This document shows, one piece after another, positions 7,338-14,298 of a stretch of 64,000 bases of DNA (position 1 is its first letter; each line of letters opens with the position of its first letter). The DNA is taken from NCBI RefSeq assembly GCF_042676385.1, contig NZ_JBHTHA010000033.1, positions 238,526 through 302,525 on the forward strand. The letters are read 5' to 3'. Under the pieces are notes generated by a model that did not search any database, was not told the origin of the DNA, and saw nothing but the letters and a program-made list of their open reading frames with translations. Both the position numbers and the translations under genes were made by a program. Source of the stretch: Paenibacillus_E sp042676385 (GTDB lineage: Bacteria > Bacillota > Bacilli > Paenibacillales > NBRC-103111).

Positions 7338-8345
7338 CTAGGAAGCGACACAAGCGGCAAACTGCGACTTGAACCATGCCTCATCGAGATTTCGGCCAAT
7401 AATAACGAACTCGCTGCAAGGAATTTCATCTTGTTTCCAGGTCCGATCAGGCGCAGAGGCGAATAACATATGGACACCTTGAAAGATGACTCTCTGCTTG
7501 ACGCCTTGGATATGGAGAACGCCTTTATACCGGAGCGTATCGGCTCCATGTTCGGATAGCCATACTTGCAGGAAACGTTCCATTTTGTTCAAATCCAGTG
7601 GACGGTCCTCACGGAAAAAGATCGATTTGACATCGTCGTCGTGATCGTGATCATGGCTTTCCAGGAAATCGGGATCGAGTTCAAGCTTTTTGTCTAATTC
7701 AAAAGCATGAATGCCGAGTATGTGTCGAAGGTCAATGCTGGATTGCTCTGTCCGGTACAATTTGGCCGCGGGATTCATATGTTTGAGGCGGTTTTCAAGC
7801 TTAAGCAATTCTTCTTCGGTAACAAGATCCACTTTGTTCACGAGCAAAACATCCGAGAAAGCGACTTGCTCCTGAGCCTCGTGGCCTTTATCCAACTGCG
7901 CTTCCGCATGTTTGGCGTCAACAACTGTGACGATCGCATCAAGCTTATAATGTTCGGCAATGCGCTCGTCAACAAAAAAAGTTTGAGCCACAGGCGCAGG
8001 ATCAGCTAACCCTGTAGTTTCGATTAATACACGGTCAAAGTGGACTTGCTTACGGTTGTTGCTGCCGCTTCGCGCTTCCATGAGCTCATTCAAGATTCGT
8101 ATCAGGTCCCCACGAACGGTGCAACAAATGCAGCCGTTGTTCATTTCGAATATCTCTTCATCGGCTCCCACAACGAGCTGGTTATCGATGCCTACTTCGC
8201 CGAATTCATTAATGATGACGGCGATTTTTTCGCCATGATCAGCAGTCATGACATGATTGAGCAGCGTAGTTTTGCCTGCGCCTAAGAATCCGGTTAAGAC
8301 GGTAACCGGTACGCGTAAGTCGGCCTCTTGGGTAAGGTTTGGCAT
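7338..8345 (-). CDS. CobW/G3E-family GTPase, probable zinc chaperone
   Basis: A 335-residue G3E P-loop GTPase. It has Walker A GFLGAGKT (residues 19-26), the metal-binding CxCC motif (GCICCTVRG, C72/C74/C75), the E-T-T-G switch (LIETTGLADPAP) and the NKVD base motif. A histidine/aspartate run (SHDHDHDDD) precedes the CobW C-terminal domain, as in members that carry zinc. Such proteins use GTP to deliver metal to client enzymes when zinc is scarce. The gene lies beside zur and znuCBA and has a Zur-like box in its promoter region (8361-8375), so a zinc role is favoured over cobalt. It converges on the glycosylase gene with a gap of six bases. Confidence 0.88.
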   Translation of the reverse strand: MPNLTQEADLRVPVTVLTGFLGAGKTTLLNHVMTADHGEKIAVIINEFGEVGIDNQLVVGADEEIFEMNNGCICCTVRGDLIRILNELMEARSGSNNRKQVHFDRVLIETTGLADPAPVAQTFFVDERIAEHYKLDAIVTVVDAKHAEAQLDKGHEAQEQVAFSDVLLVNKVDLVTEEELLKLENRLKHMNPAAKLYRTEQSSIDLRHILGIHAFELDKKLELDPDFLESHDHDHDDDVKSIFFREDRPLDLNKMERFLQVWLSEHGADTLRYKGVLHIQGVKQRVIFQGVHMLFASAPDRTWKQDEIPCSEFVIIGRNLDEAWFKSQFAACVAS

Positions 8346-8360
8346 GCAATCGCTCCTTAA

Positions 8361-8375
8361 TTGTAATTTTTACAT
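8361..8375 (-). promoter_or_regulatory. Zur-like operator before the CobW gene
   Basis: TTGTAATTTTTACAT matches 11 of 15 positions of the Bacillus-type Zur box (TCGTAATNATTACGA). It lies just downstream of a minus-strand TATACT-like -10, as expected for a repressor site. The match is weaker than at the znu boxes. Confidence 0.5.
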
Positions 8376-8439
8376 TTAAAGTATAGGCGACTCTTCTCTA
8401 GATTGTCAAATGAACGTCGAGCACGGCTCCTAGCTCCTA

Positions 8440-8493
8440 TTGACACAATGAATGTAAAGAGATACATTTTGATTTAATATGTAAAATTTACGG
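8440..8493 (+). promoter_or_regulatory. Promoter and Zur-like palindrome before the [2Fe-2S] protein gene
   Basis: TTGACA (8440-8445) and TACATT (8463-8468) are 17 bases apart. The -10 lies within an inverted repeat, AATGTA-6-TACATT (8451-8468). ATGTAAAATTTACGG (8479-8493) matches about 10 of 15 Zur-box positions and covers the expected start of transcription. Control by Zur is inferred. Confidence 0.45.
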
Positions 8494-8545
8494 CTAATGA
8501 GCGGGATTATTTTAGTCACTATGAATTGGAAGGATGAAGCTTGTT

Positions 8546-8920
8546 ATGACCACTTGGGATTTATCAACAGTCAAGCATCATGTACTGATCTGCAACGGGG
8601 CATCTTGCCTTCGCAATCAAGGGGACGAAACGACGGCAGCTATACGTCATGAGCTATCGGCATTAGGTCTGGAATATCTTGTTCACACAACGAGAACGAG
8701 ATGCAATGGGCGCTGTGAGGACGCCTGTGTTGTTACCGTTTATCCTGAAGGCGTATGGTATAAAAATGTGACGCCCGAAACGGGCAGACGAATTGTAGGG
8801 GAGCATTTGTTAAATCAAGAACCGCTGAAGGAATCGATGATCTATTCGTATGATGGTCATTTCAGACCTACAGGAAGCGGCGCGGCAGGAATTAGTCGTC
8901 ATCATCCGCCTGCGAAATGA
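8546..8920 (+). CDS. Thioredoxin-like [2Fe-2S] ferredoxin-domain protein
   Basis: A 124-residue protein of the small thioredoxin-fold ferredoxins. Cysteines lie in C-x4-C (LICNGASCLRN) near the N-terminus and C-x3-C-x3-C (RCNGRCEDACVVTVYPEG) in the second half, followed by the typical WYKNVTPE strand. Homologues near CobW or cobalamin genes are annotated as (2Fe-2S) proteins; their exact partner is unknown. The C-terminal 30 residues are low-complexity with three histidines (GHF, SRHHP). It is divergent from the CobW GTPase and upstream of zur, suggesting expression under zinc limitation. ATG 8546 is preferred because GGAAGG abuts the alternative ATG at 8534. Confidence 0.75.
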   Translation: MTTWDLSTVKHHVLICNGASCLRNQGDETTAAIRHELSALGLEYLVHTTRTRCNGRCEDACVVTVYPEGVWYKNVTPETGRRIVGEHLLNQEPLKESMIYSYDGHFRPTGSGAAGISRHHPPAK

Positions 8921-9003
8921 TGTGTTTCCGACTGTTTCCCTTGACTGCGTTGCTCCTTTACGGCACTATGAAGGTATAGTTTAACGTTGAAAGGAAAAGA
9001 AAC

Positions 9004-9447
9004 ATGTCGGAAACCAATAGCGTCGAAGAGATGATCAAGGTCATGTCCAGGCATGGGTGGAGGATCACGGACCAACGCCGGGTATTGGCAGAGATATTCG
9101 CCAAAACAGATGGGTATTTATCGCCTAAATACGTCTATGATCAAATGACCGTTCATTATCCAAGCGTCAGCTTCGATACCGTATATCGTAATTTGCGATT
9201 ACTGAGCGAGATGGGGGCGCTGGAGCAGTTTTATTTTATGGATGGCGGCTTAAAATTTCGAATGAATTGCTCGAATCACCACCATCACCACTTGATCTGT
9301 ATGAATTGCGAAAAAACCTTGACGTTCGATTATTGCCCTATGGAAACAACCTTAAAATTGCCCGGGCACTTCAAAATTGTCAACCATCGCTTTGAAGTGT
9401 ATGGTGTTTGTGAGGATTGTCAGGAAAATTCAAATGTTAATGAATGA
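9004..9447 (+). CDS. zur: Zinc uptake regulator Zur (Fur family)
   Basis: A 147-residue Fur-family repressor. The N-terminal winged helix (RITDQRRVLAEIFAKTDGYLSPKYVYDQM, SFDTVYRNLRLLSEMGALEQFYF) is followed by the metal-binding dimerisation domain with NHHHHHLICMNC, FDYCP and GVCEDC. The two CxxC pairs form the structural zinc site, and the histidine run supplies sensory ligands. Zur-type boxes before znuC and the second GTPase gene in the same locus make Zur the best assignment, rather than Fur or PerR. With zinc bound it should repress those genes. A terminator follows the stop. Confidence 0.88.
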   Translation: MSETNSVEEMIKVMSRHGWRITDQRRVLAEIFAKTDGYLSPKYVYDQMTVHYPSVSFDTVYRNLRLLSEMGALEQFYFMDGGLKFRMNCSNHHHHHLICMNCEKTLTFDYCPMETTLKLPGHFKIVNHRFEVYGVCEDCQENSNVNE

Positions 9448-9475
9448 AAAAGCCGGGGTTTTGAACGGCTTTTTT
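9447..9475 (+). terminator. Rho-independent terminator of zur
   Basis: The arms aaaaagccg and cggcttttt flank a 10-base loop and run into T6. It begins at the zur stop codon. Confidence 0.85.
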
Positions 9476-9492
9476 CGTTTTAATAGCGAAGC

Positions 9493-9690
9493 TGGAGCGA
9501 TGTTATTCATCATTACAGACGTAAAAGTAAAATGGAAACGAGTGAATAGCGATGTTTCTCATCGTTACAGAGTAGAAGATGGCATTATGGTGAGCCAGAG
9601 CGAAGCAATAGCGATGTTTTTCAACGTTGCAGACGTAAGAGAAAATGGAATCGAGCCCCATAATGATGTTTTCCATCGTTACTGATTTGA
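9493..9690. repeat. Two tandem 114-base units with paired hairpins (locus 2)
   Basis: Four copies of the GATGTTTTTCATCGTTACAG-type hairpin have anchors at 9499, 9551, 9613 and 9665, giving spacings 52, 62 and 52, identical to the element at 301-505. The copies here are closer to one another; AATAGCGATGTTT and CAGACGTAA recur almost exactly. The block sits in the 600-base region between zur and znuC. The same short peptide motif is open on the minus strand at both loci, because 114 is a multiple of three, but no ribosome site supports translation. Confidence 0.85.
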
Positions 9691-9795
9691 AGTGTGCCGA
9701 TGTCATACCTCATTTCCTCCTAAGTAGTAAACTTATGGATTTTCACGCAAAAGGACCGTCAAGGAAGATCGGAAGATCCTGATGATCATTTTGCG
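9684..9795. repeat. Dispersed repeat, copy A (partner at 26745)
   Basis: GATTTGAAGTGTGCCGATG begins a segment of about 76 bases that aligns with 26745-26820; shared words include CATACCT, ATTTCCT and ACGCAAAAGGACCGT. In this copy the distal hairpin is imperfect (gcaaaaggaccgt ... cattttgc). It abuts the hairpin element of 9493-9690. No gene is seen in it. Confidence 0.7.
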
Positions 9796-9856
9796 TTTTC
9801 ATAGACTTCTTCCAAACCAACGTTGACGGAAACCCGGATACCTGCTACACTCATAA

Positions 9857-9871
9857 ACGTAATAATTACTA
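9857..9871. promoter_or_regulatory. Zur box 1 upstream of znuC
   Basis: ACGTAATAATTACTA matches 12 of 15 positions of the Zur palindrome TCGTAATNATTACGA. It lies 50 bases upstream of the stronger second box, which suggests two repressor dimers on the znu promoter. Confidence 0.65.
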
Positions 9872-9906
9872 ATAAGCGTAGTCCGCTTTTATTTTTTATT
9901 CTAAAA

Positions 9907-9926
9907 TCGTAATTATTACGTATAAT
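9907..9926 (+). promoter_or_regulatory. Zur box 2 overlapping the znu -10 element
   Basis: TCGTAATTATTACGT (9907-9921) matches 14 of 15 Zur-box positions. It runs directly into TATAAT (9921-9926), a perfect -10 sequence, so bound Zur would block RNA polymerase. No strong -35 is visible. Confidence 0.8.
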
Positions 9927-10050
9927 TTCAAAGGCGTGGGGTCGGTTGACAGGGCTTGACTTGGAAAAGGTGCTTTGTGACATGTCGGTGTACGGATATT
10001 GTCAAAGCTGCCAAAAATGGAAAATGAGAATAAGGAAGGGAATTGAAGAT

Positions 10051-10758
10051 ATGCTTCTATCTGCGATGACAGACGTCTCGTTCGGTTATAGCGATGTTCC
10101 ATGCTTGCAGAATGCGAGTATCGAAATTTATTCAGGGGAATTCGTAGCTGTTACCGGACCCAATGGCGCTTCCAAAACAACGCTGCTTAAACTGGCTCTT
10201 GGCTTGCTTCAGCCCTGGGCGGGAAGTACGTTCCTGTCGTCCCATAATCAGCAGGGGCAAAAACTTTCCGTAGGTTATGTGCCGCAGCAAATCGCCGCTT
10301 TCAATAGCGGATTCCCAAGCACGATTCTGGAATTCGTGCGATCCGGTAGATTCGTCCGGCGCTCCTGGTTTCGCAGACTGAATGCGGAGGATCATGCATG
10401 GACCGAGAGGGCGCTTCGCCAAGTTGGGATGTGGGAACTGCGCCACCGGAAAATAGGCGAGCTTTCCGGCGGTCAAAAGCAGCGGATCTGCATCGCCCGC
10501 GCTCTTGCTCAGGAGCCTGATCTGCTTGTTCTGGATGAGCCTACGACGGGGATGGATCAAGGGAGCCGCGAAGCTTTTTATGAATTAATGCATCATCAAG
10601 TGAAGGACCATGGACGTACCGTCGTGATGGTGACTCACGGTCTATCCGAGGTCAGCCAATATTTGGATCGCATCATTGAATTGGAAAGAAAGGAGGGAGG
10701 AGGATGGAAATGCTGCACTACGACTTCATGCAGCGGGCATTTTGTGCCGGTGGGTTAA
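10051..10758 (+). CDS. znuC: Zinc ABC transporter ATP-binding protein ZnuC
   Basis: The ATPase of a zinc importer, about 235 residues. Motifs are Walker A GPNGASKTT (residues 36-44), Q-loop YVPQQIA, signature LSGGQKQR, Walker B LLVLDEPT and the H-loop MVTHGL. The Walker A has Ser where GxxxxGK[ST] proteins have Gly (GAS-K). From memory, similar replacements occur in some Gram-positive zinc ATPases. ATG 10051 has AAGGAAGGG upstream. A second in-frame ATG at 9982, also with an AAAAGG site, would add 23 residues containing a CQSC pair. The 3' end overlaps znuB by 55 bases. Two Zur boxes lie upstream. Confidence 0.9.
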   Translation: MLLSAMTDVSFGYSDVPCLQNASIEIYSGEFVAVTGPNGASKTTLLKLALGLLQPWAGSTFLSSHNQQGQKLSVGYVPQQIAAFNSGFPSTILEFVRSGRFVRRSWFRRLNAEDHAWTERALRQVGMWELRHRKIGELSGGQKQRICIARALAQEPDLLVLDEPTTGMDQGSREAFYELMHHQVKDHGRTVVMVTHGLSEVSQYLDRIIELERKEGGGWKCCTTTSCSGHFVPVG

Positions 10759-11600
10759 TCGCATTGATTGGTTCGGTGCTTGGCGTATACTTGATGCTTC
10801 GACGTCAGGCGCTGATGGCAGACATGTTATCCCACGTCTCCCTGGCCGGCATTGCGGGCGGAGCCTTTCTACATATGAATCCGACCCTAAGCGGCTTTGT
10901 CGTCGCTTCCATCGGAGCTATCGTCGTTGAATTTGTCAGAAGATCATATCGGACATACAGCGAAATGTCGATCGCGATTATTATGGTTGGCGGCCTCTCT
11001 AGTGCTGTTGTGCTGATGAGCTTGAACCAGGGGATGAATAAAAGCTTTTCGGCCTACCTGTTCGGTTCAGTAGTTGCTGTGAATCGAACTGAGCTTACGC
11101 TGATGTTTGTTGTCGCGTTGATTGGCGGGCTCTTTTTTATCTTATTCCGTAGGCCTTTATACCAGATTACGTTCGACGAGGAAACAGCGAGGACCAATGG
11201 ACTGCCTGTAAAATGGATCTCGCTTTCCTTCAGCATACTGACGGGCATGATTGTTGCGGCGGCGATGCCGATTGTCGGGGTTCTTTTGGTAAGTAGCCTT
11301 ATCGTGCTCCCTGCTGCCTTGGCGACGCGGATCGCATCGAGCTTTCATGCAGCGATCCTGCTGGCGATGGTTATCGGATTGGGGGGTGTTTTTACAGGAC
11401 TAACGGCTTCCTATAGTCTCAGTACGCCGCCGGGCGGGACCATTGCACTTGTGCTTTTATTCATACTTGTGACTGGGATCAGTCTTAAAAAGCTGTTGAG
11501 GAAGTTGGGCCAAAGCAGAAACAAGATCAACAATGAGGATCAAGAAGGCTCCATGTATACCAGCATTCCCCGTTTATCAAAGGATTCAACCCTACACTAA
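10704..11600 (+). CDS. znuB: Zinc ABC transporter permease ZnuB
   Basis: A 298-residue integral membrane protein of the ABC-3 family, with about eight hydrophobic segments. It contains the conserved ALMADMLSHVSLAGIAGG stretch near residue 35 and the permease block PIVGVLLVSSLIVLPAALATRI typical of zinc/manganese permeases. It forms the channel energised by ZnuC and fed by ZnuA. The start, with GGAGGAGG upstream, lies inside the end of znuC, indicating translational coupling. The last 30 residues are polar and probably cytoplasmic. Confidence 0.92.
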   Translation: MEMLHYDFMQRAFCAGGLIALIGSVLGVYLMLRRQALMADMLSHVSLAGIAGGAFLHMNPTLSGFVVASIGAIVVEFVRRSYRTYSEMSIAIIMVGGLSSAVVLMSLNQGMNKSFSAYLFGSVVAVNRTELTLMFVVALIGGLFFILFRRPLYQITFDEETARTNGLPVKWISLSFSILTGMIVAAAMPIVGVLLVSSLIVLPAALATRIASSFHAAILLAMVIGLGGVFTGLTASYSLSTPPGGTIALVLLFILVTGISLKKLLRKLGQSRNKINNEDQEGSMYTSIPRLSKDSTLH

Positions 11601-11619
11601 TTTCGGAGGTTATCAAATC

Positions 11620-12639
11620 ATGAAAGCATGGATTCAAAAATCTTTGGTACTGTCCGCAGCATCCGCACTTATCCTCTCCGGTTGCAGCACGAACGTTAAG
11701 CAAGATTTGAAAACGGACACGACGGCTATACCGAGCACAACGAACTCGGGAGCGGTATCTACGGCCACTGATAGCGGCAAGAAGCTAAAAGTGGTGACTA
11801 CTTTTTATCCGATGTATGAGTTCAGCAAGCAAGTAGCCGGAGATCGTGCCGAAGTGACTGCACTGATTCCGACAGGCGTCGAACCGCACGACTGGGAACC
11901 AAGTGCGAAGGACATCGCTCAAGTGAAAGAAGCGGACGTCTTTGTATATAACGGAATCGTGGAAGGCTGGGCTCCTAAAGCGCTGGAGAGTGCTGCGAAT
12001 AGCAAGCGTGTCGTGGTGGAGGCAAGCAAGTCGGTAGCAATATTGAAAGGCTTGCCTGAAGAGGGAGATGATCACGGTGCTGCCGGCAAAGAGGGTCAAG
12101 CGAATGAAGAATCTACACTTGACCCCCACGTATGGTTAGATCCTGCTCTTGCCCAGAAAGAGGTTGCGGCCATTCAAGCGGCGATGGAACAAGCGGACCC
12201 GGCCCACAAAGAGGATTACAAGAAAAATGCCGAAGCTTACATCACCAAGCTTAAAGAGCTGGATGAACTCTATAAATCAGGGCTAAAAGACGCCAAGCGT
12301 AAAGATTTTATTACTCAGCACGCGGCATTTGCCTACATGGCCAAAGAATACGGATTGACGCAGATTCCGATTGCAGGTCTTTCACCTGAAGAAGAACCGT
12401 CGCCTGATAAGATGGTTGATGTCGTGAAATTTGCCAAGGAACATCAAGTGAAAACGATCTTTTTTGAAACGTTAGTGGATCCCAAAATCGCTTCCACGAT
12501 TGCAAAAGAGGTCGGAGCTAAGACCGATGTACTGAATCCGCTTGAAGGATTAACGGACGAGGATAAGAAAAACAACCTGGACTATATTGCGATTATGAAA
12601 AAGAATCTTGAAGGGCTGAAGAAAGCTTTAAATGAATAA
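11620..12639 (+). CDS. znuA: Zinc-binding lipoprotein ZnuA/AdcA type
   Basis: A 339-residue cluster A-I solute-binding lipoprotein. The signal peptide ends in lipobox LSGC (C22), followed by a Ser/Thr linker. Zinc ligands typical of the family are present: H in TGVEPHDWEP, H in LDPHVWLDP, H in ITQHAAFAYM, and the acidic residue in FFETLVDPKIA. The usual histidine-rich loop is short (EEGDDHGAAGKEG), with a single His. It captures Zn2+ outside the membrane for ZnuBC. CGGAGG precedes the chosen ATG; the frame upstream of it overlaps znuB and lacks a signal peptide. Confidence 0.92.
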   Translation: MKAWIQKSLVLSAASALILSGCSTNVKQDLKTDTTAIPSTTNSGAVSTATDSGKKLKVVTTFYPMYEFSKQVAGDRAEVTALIPTGVEPHDWEPSAKDIAQVKEADVFVYNGIVEGWAPKALESAANSKRVVVEASKSVAILKGLPEEGDDHGAAGKEGQANEESTLDPHVWLDPALAQKEVAAIQAAMEQADPAHKEDYKKNAEAYITKLKELDELYKSGLKDAKRKDFITQHAAFAYMAKEYGLTQIPIAGLSPEEEPSPDKMVDVVKFAKEHQVKTIFFETLVDPKIASTIAKEVGAKTDVLNPLEGLTDEDKKNNLDYIAIMKKNLEGLKKALNE

Positions 12640-12665
12640 GAGGCTTCATTAACCATTGGTTCAAA

Positions 12666-12680
12666 TCGTAATAATTACAA
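12666..12680 (+). promoter_or_regulatory. Zur box before the YciC/ZagA gene
   Basis: TCGTAATAATTACAA matches 13 of 15 positions of the Zur palindrome and lies 18 bases upstream of the start codon, overlapping the ribosome-site region. It probably gives separate Zur control to the GTPase-L33 pair. Confidence 0.75.
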
Positions 12681-12698
12681 TAAAAGGAGCGCAGCTAA

Positions 12699-13907
12699 AT
12701 GACGCAGCAGCAGATTCCAGTTACCGTGTTAAGCGGGTACTTAGGAGCGGGGAAGACAACCCTGTTAAATCATATATTAAATAATCGGGACGGCCTACGT
12801 GTCGCCGTTATCGTCAATGATTTGAGCGAAGTGAATATCGATGCGGATCTCATTCGCGATGGCGGAGGCATCTCTCATACGAACGAGAAACTCGTTGAAA
12901 TGTCGAACGGCTGCATTTGCTGTACGCTTCGGGATGATTTATTGAAGGAAGTTGAAAAGTTAGCCCGGGAAGGTCGGTTCGATTACATTCTGATTGAATC
13001 TACCGGTGTGGGCGAGCCCGTTCCGGTTGCACAAACGTTTACTTATGTGGATGAAGAGCAGGGTATCGATTTATCGAAGTATTGCAGATTAGACTGCATG
13101 GTGACTGTCGTTGATGCGTATCGTTTCTGGCATGATTATTCTTCCGGCGAAACCTTGCTTGATCGTAATCAAGCGGTTGGCGAAGATGACACGCGCGAAG
13201 TGGTCGACTTATTAATCGACCAAATTGAATTCTGCGATGTGCTTATCCTGAACAAATGCGACATGCTGGCCGACGAGGAACTGGAGGAATTGGAAGGTGT
13301 GCTACGTACACTTCAGCCTAGAGCCAAATTCATCCGTTCGGTTCAAGGCAAGGTGAATCCGAGCGAGATTCTGAACACGCACTTGTTTAATTACGATGAG
13401 GCAAGTACTTCTGCAGGATGGATGAAAGAAATGGAAAAGCCGGCTCATACGCCGGAAACGGAAGAATACGGCATCTCTTCGTTTGTATACGAACGAATCC
13501 GGCCTTTCCATCCGGGCAGGCTGATGGCGTGGATGAGCGATTGGCCGGCGGAAGTTGTTAGAGCGAAAGGCATCATGTGGCTAGCGACCAGAGATGCCTA
13601 CGCACAAAATATTAGTCAAGCCGGTCCTTCCATCCGATTCGGCCCCGCGGGTTATTGGGTCGCGGCACTTCCAGAAGCGGAGCAGCAGGCTGTTCTCGAG
13701 GAAGATGCGGAACAAATCCAACATTGGGATCCAGCGTATGGAGATCGCATCAATAAGGTTGTGTTCATCGGAATCGAAATGAACCGTGGACTCATTTCGG
13801 AAGAGCTGGATCAATGCTTGCTGACGGATGAAGAGATGAGCATGGATTGGGCCCGCTTTCCGGATGAGCTGCCGAATGTTGTGGAAGAATTTACGACTAC
13901 TGCCTGA
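12699..13907 (+). CDS. yciC: YciC/ZagA-like G3E GTPase, zinc metallochaperone
   Basis: A 402-residue G3E GTPase close in length and layout to B. subtilis YciC (ZagA). It has Walker A SGYLGAGKTT, the zinc-binding CICC (C72, C74, C75), ESTGVGEP, NKCD and a long CobW C-terminal domain with the WP-x-x-V-V-R-AKG block. B. subtilis ZagA is Zur-repressed and supports the zinc-dependent folate enzyme FolE under starvation. A Zur box lies 18 bases upstream and a zinc-independent L33 gene follows, matching that response. It is a paralogue of the GTPase at 7338 with an insertion before the C-terminal domain. Confidence 0.9.
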   Translation: MTQQQIPVTVLSGYLGAGKTTLLNHILNNRDGLRVAVIVNDLSEVNIDADLIRDGGGISHTNEKLVEMSNGCICCTLRDDLLKEVEKLAREGRFDYILIESTGVGEPVPVAQTFTYVDEEQGIDLSKYCRLDCMVTVVDAYRFWHDYSSGETLLDRNQAVGEDDTREVVDLLIDQIEFCDVLILNKCDMLADEELEELEGVLRTLQPRAKFIRSVQGKVNPSEILNTHLFNYDEASTSAGWMKEMEKPAHTPETEEYGISSFVYERIRPFHPGRLMAWMSDWPAEVVRAKGIMWLATRDAYAQNISQAGPSIRFGPAGYWVAALPEAEQQAVLEEDAEQIQHWDPAYGDRINKVVFIGIEMNRGLISEELDQCLLTDEEMSMDWARFPDELPNVVEEFTTTA

Positions 13908-13942
13908 TAAGGATCCGAATACCATTTGGAGGTGAGTTTGAC

Positions 13943-14092
13943 ATGAGAGTGATCGTCACATTAGCATGTACCGAAACCGGAGATCGCAACTATACGACGA
14001 CGAAGAATAAGAAAACGAATCCGGGACGCTTGGAACTGAAAAAATATTGTCCTCGTCTAAAGCGGCATACGCTTCATCGTGAGACAAGATAG
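13943..14092 (+). CDS. rpmG: Ribosomal protein L33, zinc-independent (C-minus) form
   Basis: A 49-residue L33 (RNYTTTKNKK...LELKKYCPRLKRHTLHRETR). Zinc-binding L33 carries two CxxC pairs; here each has lost one cysteine (C9-T-E-T and C36-P-R-L), so no zinc ribbon can form. In B. subtilis such C-minus paralogues are made under Zur control and replace the zinc forms, releasing metal. The gene lies 35 bases after the ZagA-like gene, with GGAGGTG upstream, and is followed by a terminator, so the two form one Zur-controlled unit. Confidence 0.9.
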   Translation: MRVIVTLACTETGDRNYTTTKNKKTNPGRLELKKYCPRLKRHTLHRETR

Positions 14093-14110
14093 GTTCTAAG
14101 TCGATAAATC

Positions 14111-14158
14111 AATAAGCCAAGTCAGGCCGGCTCTTACGGTCAGACTCGGCTTATTGTT
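14111..14158 (+). terminator. Terminator of the yciC-rpmG operon
   Basis: The arms aataagccaagtc and gactcggcttatt pair with one mismatch across a GC-rich loop, followed by GTTGTT. It lies 19 bases after the L33 stop. Confidence 0.7.
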
Positions 14159-14186
14159 GTTGCGTTGGATCATAAACATTTATTCA

Positions 14187-14214
14187 TTGAGACTGATTTG
14201 AATTATGTTATGAT
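14187..14214 (+). promoter_or_regulatory. SigA-type promoter of the PDZ-Lon gene
   Basis: TTGAGA (14187-14192) and TATGAT (14209-14214) are separated by 16 bases and lie 85 bases before the start codon. Confidence 0.45.
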
Positions 14215-14298
14215 CTGGGTAATGGATAGGGATCGAACATGCTGCAAAACTTACTATAGTGTCAGTTATAACCAAGACTTAGACTGGGGTTATTTATT

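Noticed and set aside
9493..9690. Possible CRISPR array
   Set aside because: Copies are imperfect, spacings alternate 52 and 62 with only four copies, inter-repeat sequence is itself partly repeated, and no cas genes are present.
9503..9706. Minus-strand frame across the second hairpin element
   Set aside because: Same reason: a translated DNA repeat without start signals, ending inside the element.
10132..10560. 142-codon frame antisense to znuC
   Set aside because: Covers the ATPase motifs on the opposite strand and has no start signals.
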